Shown here one piece after another: positions 1-6,109 of a stretch of 6,122 bases of DNA (positions within the stretch are counted from its first letter, which is position 1; each line of letters opens with the position of its first letter). Origin of the DNA: Hyphomicrobiales bacterium. Its GTDB lineage: Bacteria; Pseudomonadota; Alphaproteobacteria; Rhizobiales; Xanthobacteraceae. The position numbers were made by a program, and so were the translations under genes. The stretch lies in assembly GCA_016201085.1 (NCBI GenBank), contig JACQDO010000459.1:1-6122 (forward strand), given 5' to 3'. Below the pieces are notes generated by a model. That model worked only from the letters and a program-made list of their open reading frames with translations. It had not been told where the DNA came from and did no database searches.

Positions 1-972
1 CCCGCGCAATTGCTCGTCGATATGGCGGGTGAGGATGGGCGATTCACCGATCAGAATGCCGGCAACAAAAGCGCCGAGCACGGTGTGCACGCCGATCAGA
101 TGCGTGATCATCGCCATGCCGCCCATGATGATGAGGATCGCGGTGATCACCGCGAATTCGCTGACCAGGGTGTCGTTGACCCAGCGGATGACATAAAACA
201 CCGCGCGCCGGCCGACGGTCAGGCTCGCAACCATGAACAGGAACGTGCCGATCACGCTTTGCGCCAGCGACCAAGCATCGATCGAGCCGTGCAGAGCCAG
301 GCTGAAGATGATCGACACGATGATCCAGCCGACGCTGTCGTCGATGATGGCGGAGGCGAGGATGACCTGGCCGACCACGCGGCGCATGAAATTCATTTCG
401 CGCACCACCATCGCCACGATCTTGACCGAGGCGATCGACAGCGCGGTGCCGAGAAACAGCGAGGTGATCAGCCGCTTGCCCGGGTCCGGCAACAGCGAGT
501 CGGGCAGCAGCTCGCCGAGCGCGACACCGCAGGCGAAGGGGATGACGATGCCCATGAGCGAGGCGTACACCGAGGCCCGCCCCGTCTGCCGCACCAGCTT
601 GAGATCGGTCTCCATGCCGGTGAGCAGCAGCAACAGCAGAATACCGAACTGCGCGATGGCGTCGATCATCGCTTTCTGTTCGGCGGTCTTGGGAAACAGC
701 GCGTGTTGCAGATCGGGCAGCAAGGCGCCGAACAGCGAAGGCCCGAGCAGCAGACCGGCGATCAGCTGTCCCATGATCGCCGGCTGCCCGAGGCGCAGCA
801 TGGCTTCGCCGAGCAGACGGCCGACCAGCATCAGCGCGAGGATTTGCCCGATGAAAATGACGTCGGAAGGGCCTTTCGCGGCACCTTCGGCGGCGAGCGC
901 CGGCGCCGCCGCCAGAACAACGGCCGCGAGCGCCGCGCTAAGCCACGACAAGCGGATGCAAGTCGTCCGCAT
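1..972 (-). CDS. Cation:proton antiporter, CPA2 (Kef/NapA-like) family; partial, 3' end beyond window
   Basis: Read from ATG at 972-970, the frame stays open for 324 codons to the window edge, so the C-terminus is missing. The product is an inner-membrane monovalent cation/H+ exchanger (family-level inference). Residues 1-28 look like a cleavable signal peptide: a basic start, an Ala/Leu/Val core, then APALA|AEG. Hydrophobic membrane spans follow at about 38-58, 64-84, 105-118, 133-151, 166-189, 201-226, 236-260, 271-289 and 291-310. The span at 201-226 carries ASAIIDDSVGW with adjacent Asp211-Asp212. In this superfamily a DD pair marks Na+/H+ exchangers of the NapA type, whereas Kef K+ systems usually have QD. 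A later HTVLGAFVAGILIGES segment is typical of CPA2 proteins. A purine-rich GGGGG lies about 9 bases upstream of the ATG. It follows mntR on the same strand, but a terminator-like hairpin separates them. The ion, and any C-terminal regulatory domain, cannot be determined here. Confidence 0.9.
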   Translation of the reverse strand, partial: MRTTCIRLSWLSAALAAVVLAAAPALAAEGAAKGPSDVIFIGQILALMLVGRLLGEAMLRLGQPAIMGQLIAGLLLGPSLFGALLPDLQHALFPKTAEQKAMIDAIAQFGILLLLLLTGMETDLKLVRQTGRASVYASLMGIVIPFACGVALGELLPDSLLPDPGKRLITSLFLGTALSIASVKIVAMVVREMNFMRRVVGQVILASAIIDDSVGWIIVSIIFSLALHGSIDAWSLAQSVIGTFLFMVASLTVGRRAVFYVIRWVNDTLVSEFAVITAILIIMGGMAMITHLIGVHTVLGAFVAGILIGESPILTRHIDEQLRG

Positions 973-992
973 CTCGGCGCCCCCGTTGACGG

Positions 993-1014
993 AAAACGCC
1001 CGGCCTAGCCGGGC
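993..1014 (-). terminator. Intrinsic terminator-like hairpin after mntR
   Basis: On the minus strand a perfect 7-bp stem GCCCGGC/GCCGGGC with a TAG loop is followed by GTTTTCC. It lies 45 bases past the mntR stop and about 20 bases before the antiporter start. A GC-rich stem followed by a short T-run is the standard intrinsic terminator form. The T-run is only four bases, so termination may be partial and some transcripts could read through into the antiporter gene. Confidence 0.6.
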
Positions 1015-1058
1015 CGAGCTTGCATCAACCCAACGGCACCTGAGAAGTTCCCTTTGAT

Positions 1059-1526
1059 CTAGTTTTGTTCTCTCGATTGCAGGAACTGCGCGAAGGCTTT
1101 CAGCGTCGCCTCCGAGGCATGATGTTCGATGCCTTCCGCGTCGGCCTCGGCCGCTTCGGCGGGGATGCCCAGGGCGAGCAGCATGTCCACCACCAGCCGG
1201 TGGCGCGTGCGCACGCGCGCCGCGAGCTTTTGTCCCTCCTGGGTGAGGAACACGCCGCGATAGGGACGGCCGGGGGCGAGCCCCTCGCGTTTGAGCCGCG
1301 CGATGGTCTTGATGGCGGTGGCGTGCGAGACGCCGAGGCGGCGCGCCACGTCGGTCGGCCGCGCCTCGCCGCCGGTGGTCAACAGGTCGGCGATCAGCTC
1401 GACATAGTCCTCCAGCAAGGCGCTCGATTGCGCCGAGCGGGTCTTGCTGAAGCGGCGCGCTTGCGTGAGTTCGGCGGGAAGCCGCACCGCCGCCGCGCCC
1501 GTTTTTCGCTTGACCGCCCGCGCCAT
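1059..1526 (-). CDS. mntR: Manganese-responsive transcriptional repressor MntR (DtxR family)
   Basis: A 155-residue cytoplasmic DNA-binding regulator, the same length as E. coli MntR as I remember it. An N-terminal basic extension (1-36) precedes a winged helix-turn-helix at about 37-105, with recognition-helix region RRLGVSHATAIKTIARLKRE and wing YRGVFLTQEG. A helical metal-binding/dimer domain follows at about 106-150. The six ligands known from B. subtilis MntR (D8, E11, H77, E99, E102, H103) all align at a constant offset of 32: D40, E43, H109, E131, E134 and H135, the last three inside AEGIEHHASE. It should therefore sense Mn(II) and repress mntH when manganese is sufficient. The ATG at 1526 is preceded by GGAGG (1535-1531) at about 4 bases. 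It is divergent from mntH across a 180-base region holding two palindromes, which are its likely operators. There is no SH3-like third domain, as expected for the MntR branch. Confidence 0.95.
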   Translation of the reverse strand: MARAVKRKTGAAAVRLPAELTQARRFSKTRSAQSSALLEDYVELIADLLTTGGEARPTDVARRLGVSHATAIKTIARLKREGLAPGRPYRGVFLTQEGQKLAARVRTRHRLVVDMLLALGIPAEAAEADAEGIEHHASEATLKAFAQFLQSREQN

Positions 1527-1596
1527 GGCGCCTCCGCCACCTTCACCGATCGAAGAAAATGAGTGTGCGCCAGGAAAATCCGAAATTCAATATCAA

Positions 1597-1616
1597 AATG
1601 TTGCCATGGCTACATT
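1597..1616. promoter_or_regulatory. Putative MntR operator 1 (mntR-proximal)
   Basis: The core TGTTGCCATGGCTACA (1599-1614) is a 16-base inverted repeat with one mismatched pair (1602/1611). It extends to 20 bases with AA/TT flanks. It differs by one base from the perfect copy near mntH. A minus-strand CATAAT (1619-1614) abuts it, so the repressor bound here would cover a plausible mntR start point. Assignment to MntR is inferred from position and symmetry. Confidence 0.7.
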
Positions 1617-1619
1617 ATG
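1614..1619 (-). promoter_or_regulatory. Possible -10 element of the mntR promoter
   Basis: CATAAT on the minus strand matches five of six bases of the sigma70 -10 consensus. Transcription would begin near 1607, at the centre of operator 1, leaving a leader of about 80 bases before the mntR ATG. The matching -35 region (around 1637-1642, GACGCG) is poor, so the promoter is weak or misplaced. Confidence 0.35.
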
Positions 1620-1623
1620 TACA

Positions 1624-1651
1624 TTGACTTTGGTAGCGCGTCTCCTATTCT
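1624..1651 (+). promoter_or_regulatory. Predicted sigma70-type promoter of mntH
   Basis: TTGACT (1624-1629), a 16-base spacer, and TATTCT (1646-1651) form a reasonable -35/-10 pair, with transcription expected near 1658. That start lies inside operator 2 (1651-1676), while operator 1 sits just upstream of the -35. This is a classic repression layout: bound MntR would block polymerase access or escape. The -10 matches only four of six consensus positions. Confidence 0.55.
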
Positions 1652-1676
1652 GAAGTGTAGCCATGGCTACATTTCA
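1651..1676. promoter_or_regulatory. Putative MntR operator 2 (mntH-proximal)
   Basis: The core TGTAGCCATGGCTACA (1656-1671) is a perfect 16-base palindrome. The symmetry extends outward to TGAA (1651-1654) and TTCA (1673-1676), giving 12 of 13 complementary pairs, with only 1655/1672 failing. It overlaps the predicted mntH transcription start. Its centre is 57 bases from that of operator 1. The spaced GTAGC/GCTAC arms resemble the general design of proteobacterial MntR boxes; the exact consensus in this lineage is not known to me. Confidence 0.75.
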
Positions 1677-1706
1677 GCGGTGCGGCTGATCAGGCGGAGC
1701 GCGCGA

Positions 1707-3068
1707 ATGGCCGACATGGATGCGACGCAACCGACGCGGGCCGGTTTGGCGGTTCCCGGCTGGCGGCGCGAGCGCGGCCGTCCGGCGCTGGCCGAGGTGT
1801 TCGGTTCCATCGCCACGCGGCCGACCGGCTCGGTCGGCAAGAAGCTGCTGGCTTTCCTCGGCCCCGGCTATCTGGTCGCCGTCGGCTACATGGATCCCGG
1901 CAATTGGGCGACCTCGCTCGCCGGCGGTTCCAGGTTCGGCTACGCGCTGCTTACGGTCGCGCTGCTCTCCAACCTGATGGCGATCCTGCTGCAGGCGCTG
2001 TGCGCGCGTCTCGGCATCGGCGCCGGGCGCGATCTGGCGCAAGCCTGCCGCGACGCCTTCCCGCCCGCGCTGTCGTGGCCGCTCTGGGTGCTGACCGAAA
2101 TCGCCATCTGCGCCACCGATCTCGCCGAGGTCATCGGCACCGCCATCGGCCTCAATCTGCTGTTCGGCATTCCGCTCGAGATCGGCGTGCTGATCACCGC
2201 GCTCGACGTGTTCCTGATCCTGTGGATGCAGAACATGGGCTTCCGCTGGGTCGAAGCCTTTATCGTCACGCTGATGGGCGTGATCGCGGCCTGCTTCGTG
2301 GTGCAGATCGCCATGGCCGATCCCGACTGGGGCGCCGTGATCCGCGGCTTCGCGCCGACCACCGAGATCGTGCGCAATCCCGACATGCTTTATCTTGCCA
2401 TCGGCATCATCGGCGCGACCGTCATGCCGCATAATCTCTATCTGCATTCCGGCATCGTGCAGACGCGCCGCTTCGGCGACACGGAAGCCGACAAGCGCGA
2501 GGCGATCAAGCTGGCGACGCTCGATTCCACCATCGCGCTGATGTTTGCGCTCACCATCAATGCCGCGATCCTGATCCTGGCCGCCGCCACCTTCAACAAG
2601 GCGGGCAAAGTCGACGTCGCCGAACTCGATCAGGCGCATGCCTTCCTAGCGCCCTTGCTCGGCTCGGCCATCGCGCCGACGCTGTTCGGCATCGCGCTGC
2701 TCAGTTGCGGGCTGAATTCGACGGTGACTGCGACGCTGTCGGGTCAGATCGTGATGGAAGGCTTCATCGACATCCGCTTGCCGGCCTGGGCGCGGCGGCT
2801 GGTGACGCGCTCGATCGCCATCATCCCGGCCGCGATCGTCACGATCTGGTACGGCGGTGCCGGCACGGCGAAGCTCTTGATCCTCAGCCAAGTGGTGTTG
2901 GGTGTTGCCTTGCCGTTTTCCATCGTGCCGCTGGTAATGTTCACCGCCGACCGGCGCAAGATGGGGGCGCTCACGGCGCCGATCTGGGTCACCGTGCTGG
3001 CGGCGCTCACGGCGGCGCTGCTGATCGTGCTCAATTTCAAGTTGATCTACGACGCAGTGACCGGCTGA
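1707..3068 (+). CDS. mntH: Nramp-family Mn(II)/divalent metal:H+ symporter MntH
   Basis: A 453-residue inner-membrane importer that takes up Mn(II) (and often Fe(II)) with protons. The unwound metal-binding part of TM1 carries DPGNW (D63, N66). TM6 carries the hallmark MPHNLYLHS, with metal-liganding M240 and H242-N243. TM3 contains TDLAEVIG (D138, E141). Further spans lie at about 78-100, 157-177, 180-203, 272-296, 318-345, 364-384, 389-412 and 425-445, giving the expected 11. The ATG at 1707 has GGCGGAG (1693-1699) seven bases upstream. The same frame is open back to a GTG at 1563, but that start would place the promoter and both operators inside the gene, so it is rejected. An in-frame ATG at 1716 is a less likely alternative. 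mntH is divergent from its presumed repressor gene mntR, and a palindromic element begins immediately after its stop codon. Confidence 0.96.
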   Translation: MADMDATQPTRAGLAVPGWRRERGRPALAEVFGSIATRPTGSVGKKLLAFLGPGYLVAVGYMDPGNWATSLAGGSRFGYALLTVALLSNLMAILLQALCARLGIGAGRDLAQACRDAFPPALSWPLWVLTEIAICATDLAEVIGTAIGLNLLFGIPLEIGVLITALDVFLILWMQNMGFRWVEAFIVTLMGVIAACFVVQIAMADPDWGAVIRGFAPTTEIVRNPDMLYLAIGIIGATVMPHNLYLHSGIVQTRRFGDTEADKREAIKLATLDSTIALMFALTINAAILILAAATFNKAGKVDVAELDQAHAFLAPLLGSAIAPTLFGIALLSCGLNSTVTATLSGQIVMEGFIDIRLPAWARRLVTRSIAIIPAAIVTIWYGGAGTAKLLILSQVVLGVALPFSIVPLVMFTADRRKMGALTAPIWVTVLAALTAALLIVLNFKLIYDAVTG

Positions 3069-3111
3069 GCGTTTTCCGGCGAAGTGGGAACCGGTTCGCC
3101 GTAGAAAATGC
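3069..3111. repeat. Nested palindromic element (REP-like), possibly also a terminator between convergent genes
   Basis: The outer arms GCGTTTTC (3069-3076) and GAAAATGC (3104-3111) pair over 8 bp with one G-U. The inner arms CGGCGAA (3077-3083) and TTCGCCG (3095-3101) pair over 7 bp. The loop has 11 bases and there is a TA bulge on one side. The element starts at the base after the mntH stop and ends 15 bases before the bpt stop. The pattern GCGTTTTC..GCGAAGTGG.ACCGGTTCGC..GAAAACGC resembles, from memory, a short palindrome dispersed in many copies between genes in Bradyrhizobium and relatives. No second full copy is present in this window. Its stem could end or stabilise the mntH and bpt transcripts, but there is no T-run. 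Confidence 0.65.
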
Positions 3112-3126
3112 GATCAAATATAGAGA

Positions 3127-3873
3127 CTACCGTTCCACCCGGCTCCAGCCCGAGTTGAGCAGGCGCTCCTGCGGCAGGAAGCGGCCCTTGTAGTCCATCT
3201 TGCGCGAGCCCGGCACCCAGTAACCGAGATAAACGTATTGCAGGTTCATGCGTTTGGCGCGCTCGATATGATCGAGGATCATCAGCGTGCCGAGCGAGCG
3301 TTCGCCTTCGTCCGGATCGAAGAACGAATAGACCATCGACAGCCCGTCGCTCAGCACGTCGGTGAGCGCCACCGCCAGCAATTGGCCAAGGCCGCGGCCG
3401 TTGCCGGGCGCAATCCCGCGCCGGCGATATTCCACCAGGCGGGTGTCGACATGGCTGTCCTCGATCATCATGGCGTAGTCGAGCACGGTCATGTCGGCCA
3501 TGCCGCCGTCGCGATGGCGGGCGTCGAGATAGCCGCGGAACACCGAATACTGTTCGGAGGAGGGCGTCGAGGCGCGCATCTCGCCGACCACGTCGGCGTT
3601 GCGCTCGGCGATGCGGCGCATGTTGCGCGACGGCTTGAAATCGGCCGCCACCACGCGCACCGACACGCAGGCGCGGCAGGTCTCGCAAGCCGGCCGGTAG
3701 GCGATAGACTGGCTGCGGCGGAAGCCGCCATGGGTGAGCAGGTCGTTGAGTTCGCCGGCGCGCTCGCCGACCAGGTGGGTAAAGACCTTGCGCTCCTCCT
3801 GGCCCGCCAGATAGGGGCAGGGCGAGGGCGCAGTCAGGTAGAATTGCGGCGTATCGCGGGAATGCTGGGTCAC
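3127..3873 (-). CDS. bpt: Bpt: aspartate/glutamate leucyltransferase (aminoacyl-tRNA-protein transferase; often annotated arginyltransferase)
   Basis: A 248-residue cytoplasmic enzyme of the ATE/Bpt family. Bacterial members transfer leucine from Leu-tRNA to N-terminal Asp or Glu of proteins, creating N-degrons for ClpS/ClpAP. The family-typical opening [20 protein letters not shown] fixes the start at GTG 3873, with GAGCGGA about five bases upstream. A longer reading from TTG 3906 adds 11 residues the family lacks. The N-terminal ATE domain carries C19 and the cluster C63-x2-C66-x2-C69 (ACETCRAC). The C-terminal GNAT-like domain contains [20 protein letters not shown] and [20 protein letters not shown], both strongly conserved. 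Length is normal and there is no truncation. It lies 67 bases downstream of the RDD gene on the same strand, so co-transcription is likely. It converges with mntH, and the palindrome at 3069-3111 lies between them. Confidence 0.94.
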   Translation of the reverse strand: MTQHSRDTPQFYLTAPSPCPYLAGQEERKVFTHLVGERAGELNDLLTHGGFRRSQSIAYRPACETCRACVSVRVVAADFKPSRNMRRIAERNADVVGEMRASTPSSEQYSVFRGYLDARHRDGGMADMTVLDYAMMIEDSHVDTRLVEYRRRGIAPGNGRGLGQLLAVALTDVLSDGLSMVYSFFDPDEGERSLGTLMILDHIERAKRMNLQYVYLGYWVPGSRKMDYKGRFLPQERLLNSGWSRVER

Positions 3874-3940
3874 GACGATCCGCTCATGCAAGAATCTATG
3901 TGCCAAGACTCTCGCAAAGTACCGCCCGCCGCAAGAGGCT

Positions 3941-4459
3941 TTAGCGGGCTCCTGCTGGTGTCATTAATGAGCGTAATGACGCCGCCCGCACCGCGTTATT
4001 GATCGTCACGGTGCCGAGGATGATGTCGTGCAGCAGCCGCTGGCGCCGGTTGAAGAAGCAGACCAGCAGGATAAACGGCGTGAAAAACGACACCGTGAAC
4101 CAGAAGGCGATGGCGTGCACGGCGCCGAGCACGAAATAGGCCGGCGCCCCGTACCAGGTGCGTATTTCGAGGTCCATCACTCGCATGCCGAGGGTGGCCG
4201 AGCGCTCGTCGCCCAGCGTGATCCCGAAATAGACGATGGCCCAGATCACCGAGGCCGGCGGCAACAGCCAATAGAGCGTCCAGCCAAGTCCTAACGTAAC
4301 GATCCCGAAGGCGAAGATGAGCATGGCGGCCACCACCACCGGCACCGCGATGGCGAAGAAATCGATCGCGAACGCAACCACCCGGCGCGCCAGCACGCCC
4401 TCGAACAGCTCAGGATTGCTGTCCGGGTCGTAGGCGTGTGGTTTGATGTCGATCGACAT
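3941..4459 (-). CDS. RDD-family integral membrane protein
   Basis: A 172-residue protein of the RDD family, a group of small inner-membrane proteins of mostly unknown function (some proposed as transporters). A soluble N-terminus (1-24) is followed by [16 protein letters not shown], with the family Arg (R25/R26) and Asp (D33) at the start of TM1 (about 27-51). TM2 is at about 58-80, then the loop [17 protein letters not shown]3 at about 108-133, and the conserved C-terminal signature [15 protein letters not shown]. The ATG at 4459 was chosen because translation upstream of it (open to 4546) gives low-hydrophobicity, non-conserved sequence. Its ribosome site is weak (ATAGG about 8 bases upstream). 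It is divergent from the threonine dehydratase gene and upstream of bpt. RDD-Bpt adjacency looks familiar from alphaproteobacteria, but no functional link is established. Confidence 0.88.
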   Translation of the reverse strand: MSIDIKPHAYDPDSNPELFEGVLARRVVAFAIDFFAIAVPVVVAAMLIFAFGIVTLGLGWTLYWLLPPASVIWAIVYFGITLGDERSATLGMRVMDLEIRTWYGAPAYFVLGAVHAIAFWFTVSFFTPFILLVCFFNRRQRLLHDIILGTVTINNAVRAASLRSLMTPAGAR

Positions 4460-4481
4460 GGCTTGGCCTATCACGACTCTG

Positions 4482-4503
4482 CCGGCGCCCAGCATAGCGC
4501 CGG
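4482..4503. other. Inverted repeat in the RDD/ilvA divergent region
   Basis: CCGGCGC (4482-4488) and GCGCCGG (4497-4503) are perfect 7-base complements separated by 8 bases. The repeat begins 22 bases upstream of the RDD start codon, so it would form a hairpin in that leader if transcription starts further out. No clear sigma70 promoter is visible for either divergent gene between 4460 and 4611. With such GC-rich DNA, chance pairing is possible. Confidence 0.3.
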
Positions 4504-4599
4504 GCGCGGTACTCCGCGAGATGGCGAGGGAATAAGGTTTGCGCAAGAGGCCTGACTAGCCCATCGCCCGCCCTTGCGGCATTGTGCGGCGAATCGCCC

Positions 4600-4604
4600 G
4601 GAGA
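4600..4604 (+). promoter_or_regulatory. Ribosome binding site that decides the TTG start of ilvA
   Basis: GGAGA lies 7 bases upstream of TTG 4612. The other in-frame candidate, GTG 4582, has no purine-rich site ahead of it and would add ten non-conserved residues. This supports the rare TTG start. Confidence 0.65.
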
Positions 4605-4611
4605 CCGAACG

Positions 4612-5835
4612 TTGACCGTCAGCATCGCCGACATCGAAGCCGCCCGCCGCGTCATCAAAGGCGCGGTGCTGCGCACCCCCATGCTGCCGGCGCCAAAGCT
4701 GTCGGCGCTCACCGGCGCCGAGATTTTCGTCAAATACGAAAATCTCCAGGTCACCAATTCGTTCAAGGACCGCGGCGCGCTCAACAAGCTCGCGTCCCTC
4801 GGCGAGGCGGAGCGTAAGCGCGGCGTCATCGCCATGTCGGCCGGCAATCATGCGCAGGCGGTGGCCTATCACGCGGCGCGGCTCGGCATTCCCGCCACCA
4901 TCGTGATGCCGGTGACCACGCCGTTCGTGAAAGTGGCGGCGACGCGCTCGCATGGCGCCGAGGTGGTGCTCGAAGGCGAGACCATCACCGAAGCGCAGGC
5001 GCGTTGCGAACGAATTATGGCCGAGCGCGGGCTGACGCTGGTGCATCCTTACGACGATGCCCGCATCATCGCCGGGCAGGGCACCATCGCCATCGAGATG
5101 CTGGAGGAAGTGCCCGACCTCGAAGCATTGGTGATCCCGATCGGCGGCGGCGGGCTGATCGCCGGCAACGCCATCGCCGCGCGGGCGCGCAGCCCGAAGA
5201 TCGAAATATTCGGCGCCGAAGCCGCGCTCTATCCGTCGGCGTGGAACGCCATCAAGGGCGCAACCTTGCCGTTCGGCGGGCCGACGCTGGCCGAAGGCAT
5301 CGCGGTGAAGAATGTCGGCAGACTGACGCTGCCGGTGATCCGCGAACTGGTATCCGAAATCGTGCTGGTCAACGAGGCGCAGCTCGAGCGCGCGGTCAAC
5401 GCCTATCTCACGCTGCAGAAGACCATGGCGGAAGGCGCCGGCGCCGCCGGCCTGGCCGCGCTGCTGGCCAAGCCCGACCGTTTCCGCGGCAAGCGCGTCG
5501 GGCTGATCCTGTGCGGCGGCAATATCGATCCGCGCATTCTCGCTTCCATCATGGTGCGCGAGCTCGAGCGCGAGACGCGTATCGTCTCGTTCCGCCTCAC
5601 CATTCCGGACCGGCCCGGCGTGCTCGGACAGATCGCGACGCGGCTGGGCGAGCTCGGCGCCAATATTCTGGAAGTCGATCACCGAAGGCTGTTCCTCGAC
5701 GTGCCCGCCAATGGCGCCAAGCTCGACGTCACCATCGAGACGCGCGACGCGGCGCACGCCGAGGACATCAGGGCGGCACTTGCCCGCGACGGCCTGCATC
5801 CGATGCGCCTGGAAGCCGGCGCGGCGATGGAGTGA
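4612..5835 (+). CDS. ilvA: Threonine ammonia-lyase (threonine dehydratase), PLP-dependent, single C-terminal ACT domain
   Basis: A 407-residue cytoplasmic enzyme that deaminates L-threonine to 2-oxobutanoate and ammonia, feeding isoleucine synthesis or threonine breakdown. The fold-type II PLP domain covers about residues 1-318. The Schiff-base lysine K52 sits in NSFKDRGA, the substrate loop SAGNHAQ is at 76-82, the phosphate-binding GGGG is at 178-181, and CGGN is at 301-304. A single ACT domain at about 323-400 begins RIVSFRLTIPDRPGVLGQ. This matches the medium-length, one-ACT class rather than E. coli IlvA with two regulatory modules, so allosteric behaviour may differ. The biosynthetic or catabolic role cannot be decided from sequence, so the symbol is a family label. 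The TTG start at 4612 is set by GGAGA at 4600-4604. It is divergent from the RDD gene, with 152 bases between the two starts. Confidence 0.93.
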   Translation: MTVSIADIEAARRVIKGAVLRTPMLPAPKLSALTGAEIFVKYENLQVTNSFKDRGALNKLASLGEAERKRGVIAMSAGNHAQAVAYHAARLGIPATIVMPVTTPFVKVAATRSHGAEVVLEGETITEAQARCERIMAERGLTLVHPYDDARIIAGQGTIAIEMLEEVPDLEALVIPIGGGGLIAGNAIAARARSPKIEIFGAEAALYPSAWNAIKGATLPFGGPTLAEGIAVKNVGRLTLPVIRELVSEIVLVNEAQLERAVNAYLTLQKTMAEGAGAAGLAALLAKPDRFRGKRVGLILCGGNIDPRILASIMVRELERETRIVSFRLTIPDRPGVLGQIATRLGELGANILEVDHRRLFLDVPANGAKLDVTIETRDAAHAEDIRAALARDGLHPMRLEAGAAME

Positions 5836-5869
5836 GCGCCGGAGAACGGACGTTTCGTCGTCGCCGCCC

Positions 5870-5899
5870 ACGCAGCGGTTTCCTGACACGCCACTGCGT
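5870..5899 (+). terminator. Weak candidate terminator hairpin after ilvA
   Basis: ACGCAG (5870-5875) pairs with CTGCGT (5894-5899). After one mismatch, GG (5877-5878) pairs with CC (5891-5892). It lies 34 bases past the ilvA stop. There is no T-run, so if it ends transcription it would be inefficient or need Rho. CACGCC at 5887-5892 can alternatively pair with GGCGTG at 5921-5926. Confidence 0.25.
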
Positions 5900-6103
5900 T
5901 GCGAGGGAATACAAGTCTCTGGCGTGCAATATCCTTTCACGAATTGCGTTTTCCGCATTGCAATTCAATTCCGTCCGGCATGCTCGGCGATGGTTATTTT
6001 CTGCGACGAATTGTCCTATTCGTGGAATCCAACGGTGGTCCTCATACGATATTGAGCCGAGTGCGTACGCCAATCATGCCGGATGGGACCTATTATTTTT
6101 GCT

Positions 6104-6109
6104 TTGACA
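6104..6109 (+). promoter_or_regulatory. Possible -35 element of a gene beyond the right edge
   Basis: A perfect TTGACA preceded by the AT-rich tract TATTATTTTTGC, which could act as an UP-like element. With a 16-18 base spacer, the -10 would fall at about 6126-6133, outside the window, so the promoter cannot be confirmed. Confidence 0.3.

Noticed and set aside
10..1008. Long plus-strand open frame (332 codons) over the antiporter gene
   Set aside because: It is rich in Asp, His, Arg and Gln with no hydrophobic core, typical of an antisense shadow of a GC-rich membrane protein gene. The minus strand encodes a clear CPA2 antiporter.
1563..1706. Extension of mntH back to GTG 1563, adding 48 residues
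   Set aside because: The added stretch translates the promoter and both palindromes, has no Nramp similarity, and GTG 1563 lacks a ribosome site. ATG 1707 has one.
1674..2639. Minus-strand open frame of 321 codons opposite mntH
   Set aside because: Its composition (Asp, Gly, Arg, Gln, His) mirrors the coding strand of mntH, and there is no domain pattern.
3047..3688. Minus-strand open frame of 213 codons overlapping bpt
   Set aside because: It is the shifted-frame shadow of bpt and runs across the palindrome into mntH. Only the bpt frame shows a known family.
3887..3905. Sigma54-like TGGCAC ... TTGCA upstream of bpt on the minus strand
   Set aside because: The two boxes are separated by 8 bases instead of the required 5, so the -24/-12 spacing is wrong.
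3961..3970. TCATTAATGA palindrome
   Set aside because: It lies inside the 3' coding end of the RDD gene, is only 10 bases long, and has no partner copy in the window.
4542..4578. CGCAAG/CTTGCG inverted repeat upstream of ilvA
   Set aside because: A 6-base stem with a 25-base loop in GC-rich DNA is easily chance, and no leader peptide or attenuator pattern accompanies it.
4471..5958. Minus-strand open frame of 495 codons opposite ilvA
   Set aside because: It is an antisense shadow: Arg/Asp/His/Gly-rich, no motifs, and it covers a well-defined PLP enzyme on the other strand.
5004..6107. Plus-strand frame of 367 codons overlapping the end of ilvA and running into the right spacer
   Set aside because: Most of it is an Arg-rich +2-frame shadow of ilvA, and the unique tail has no family signature.
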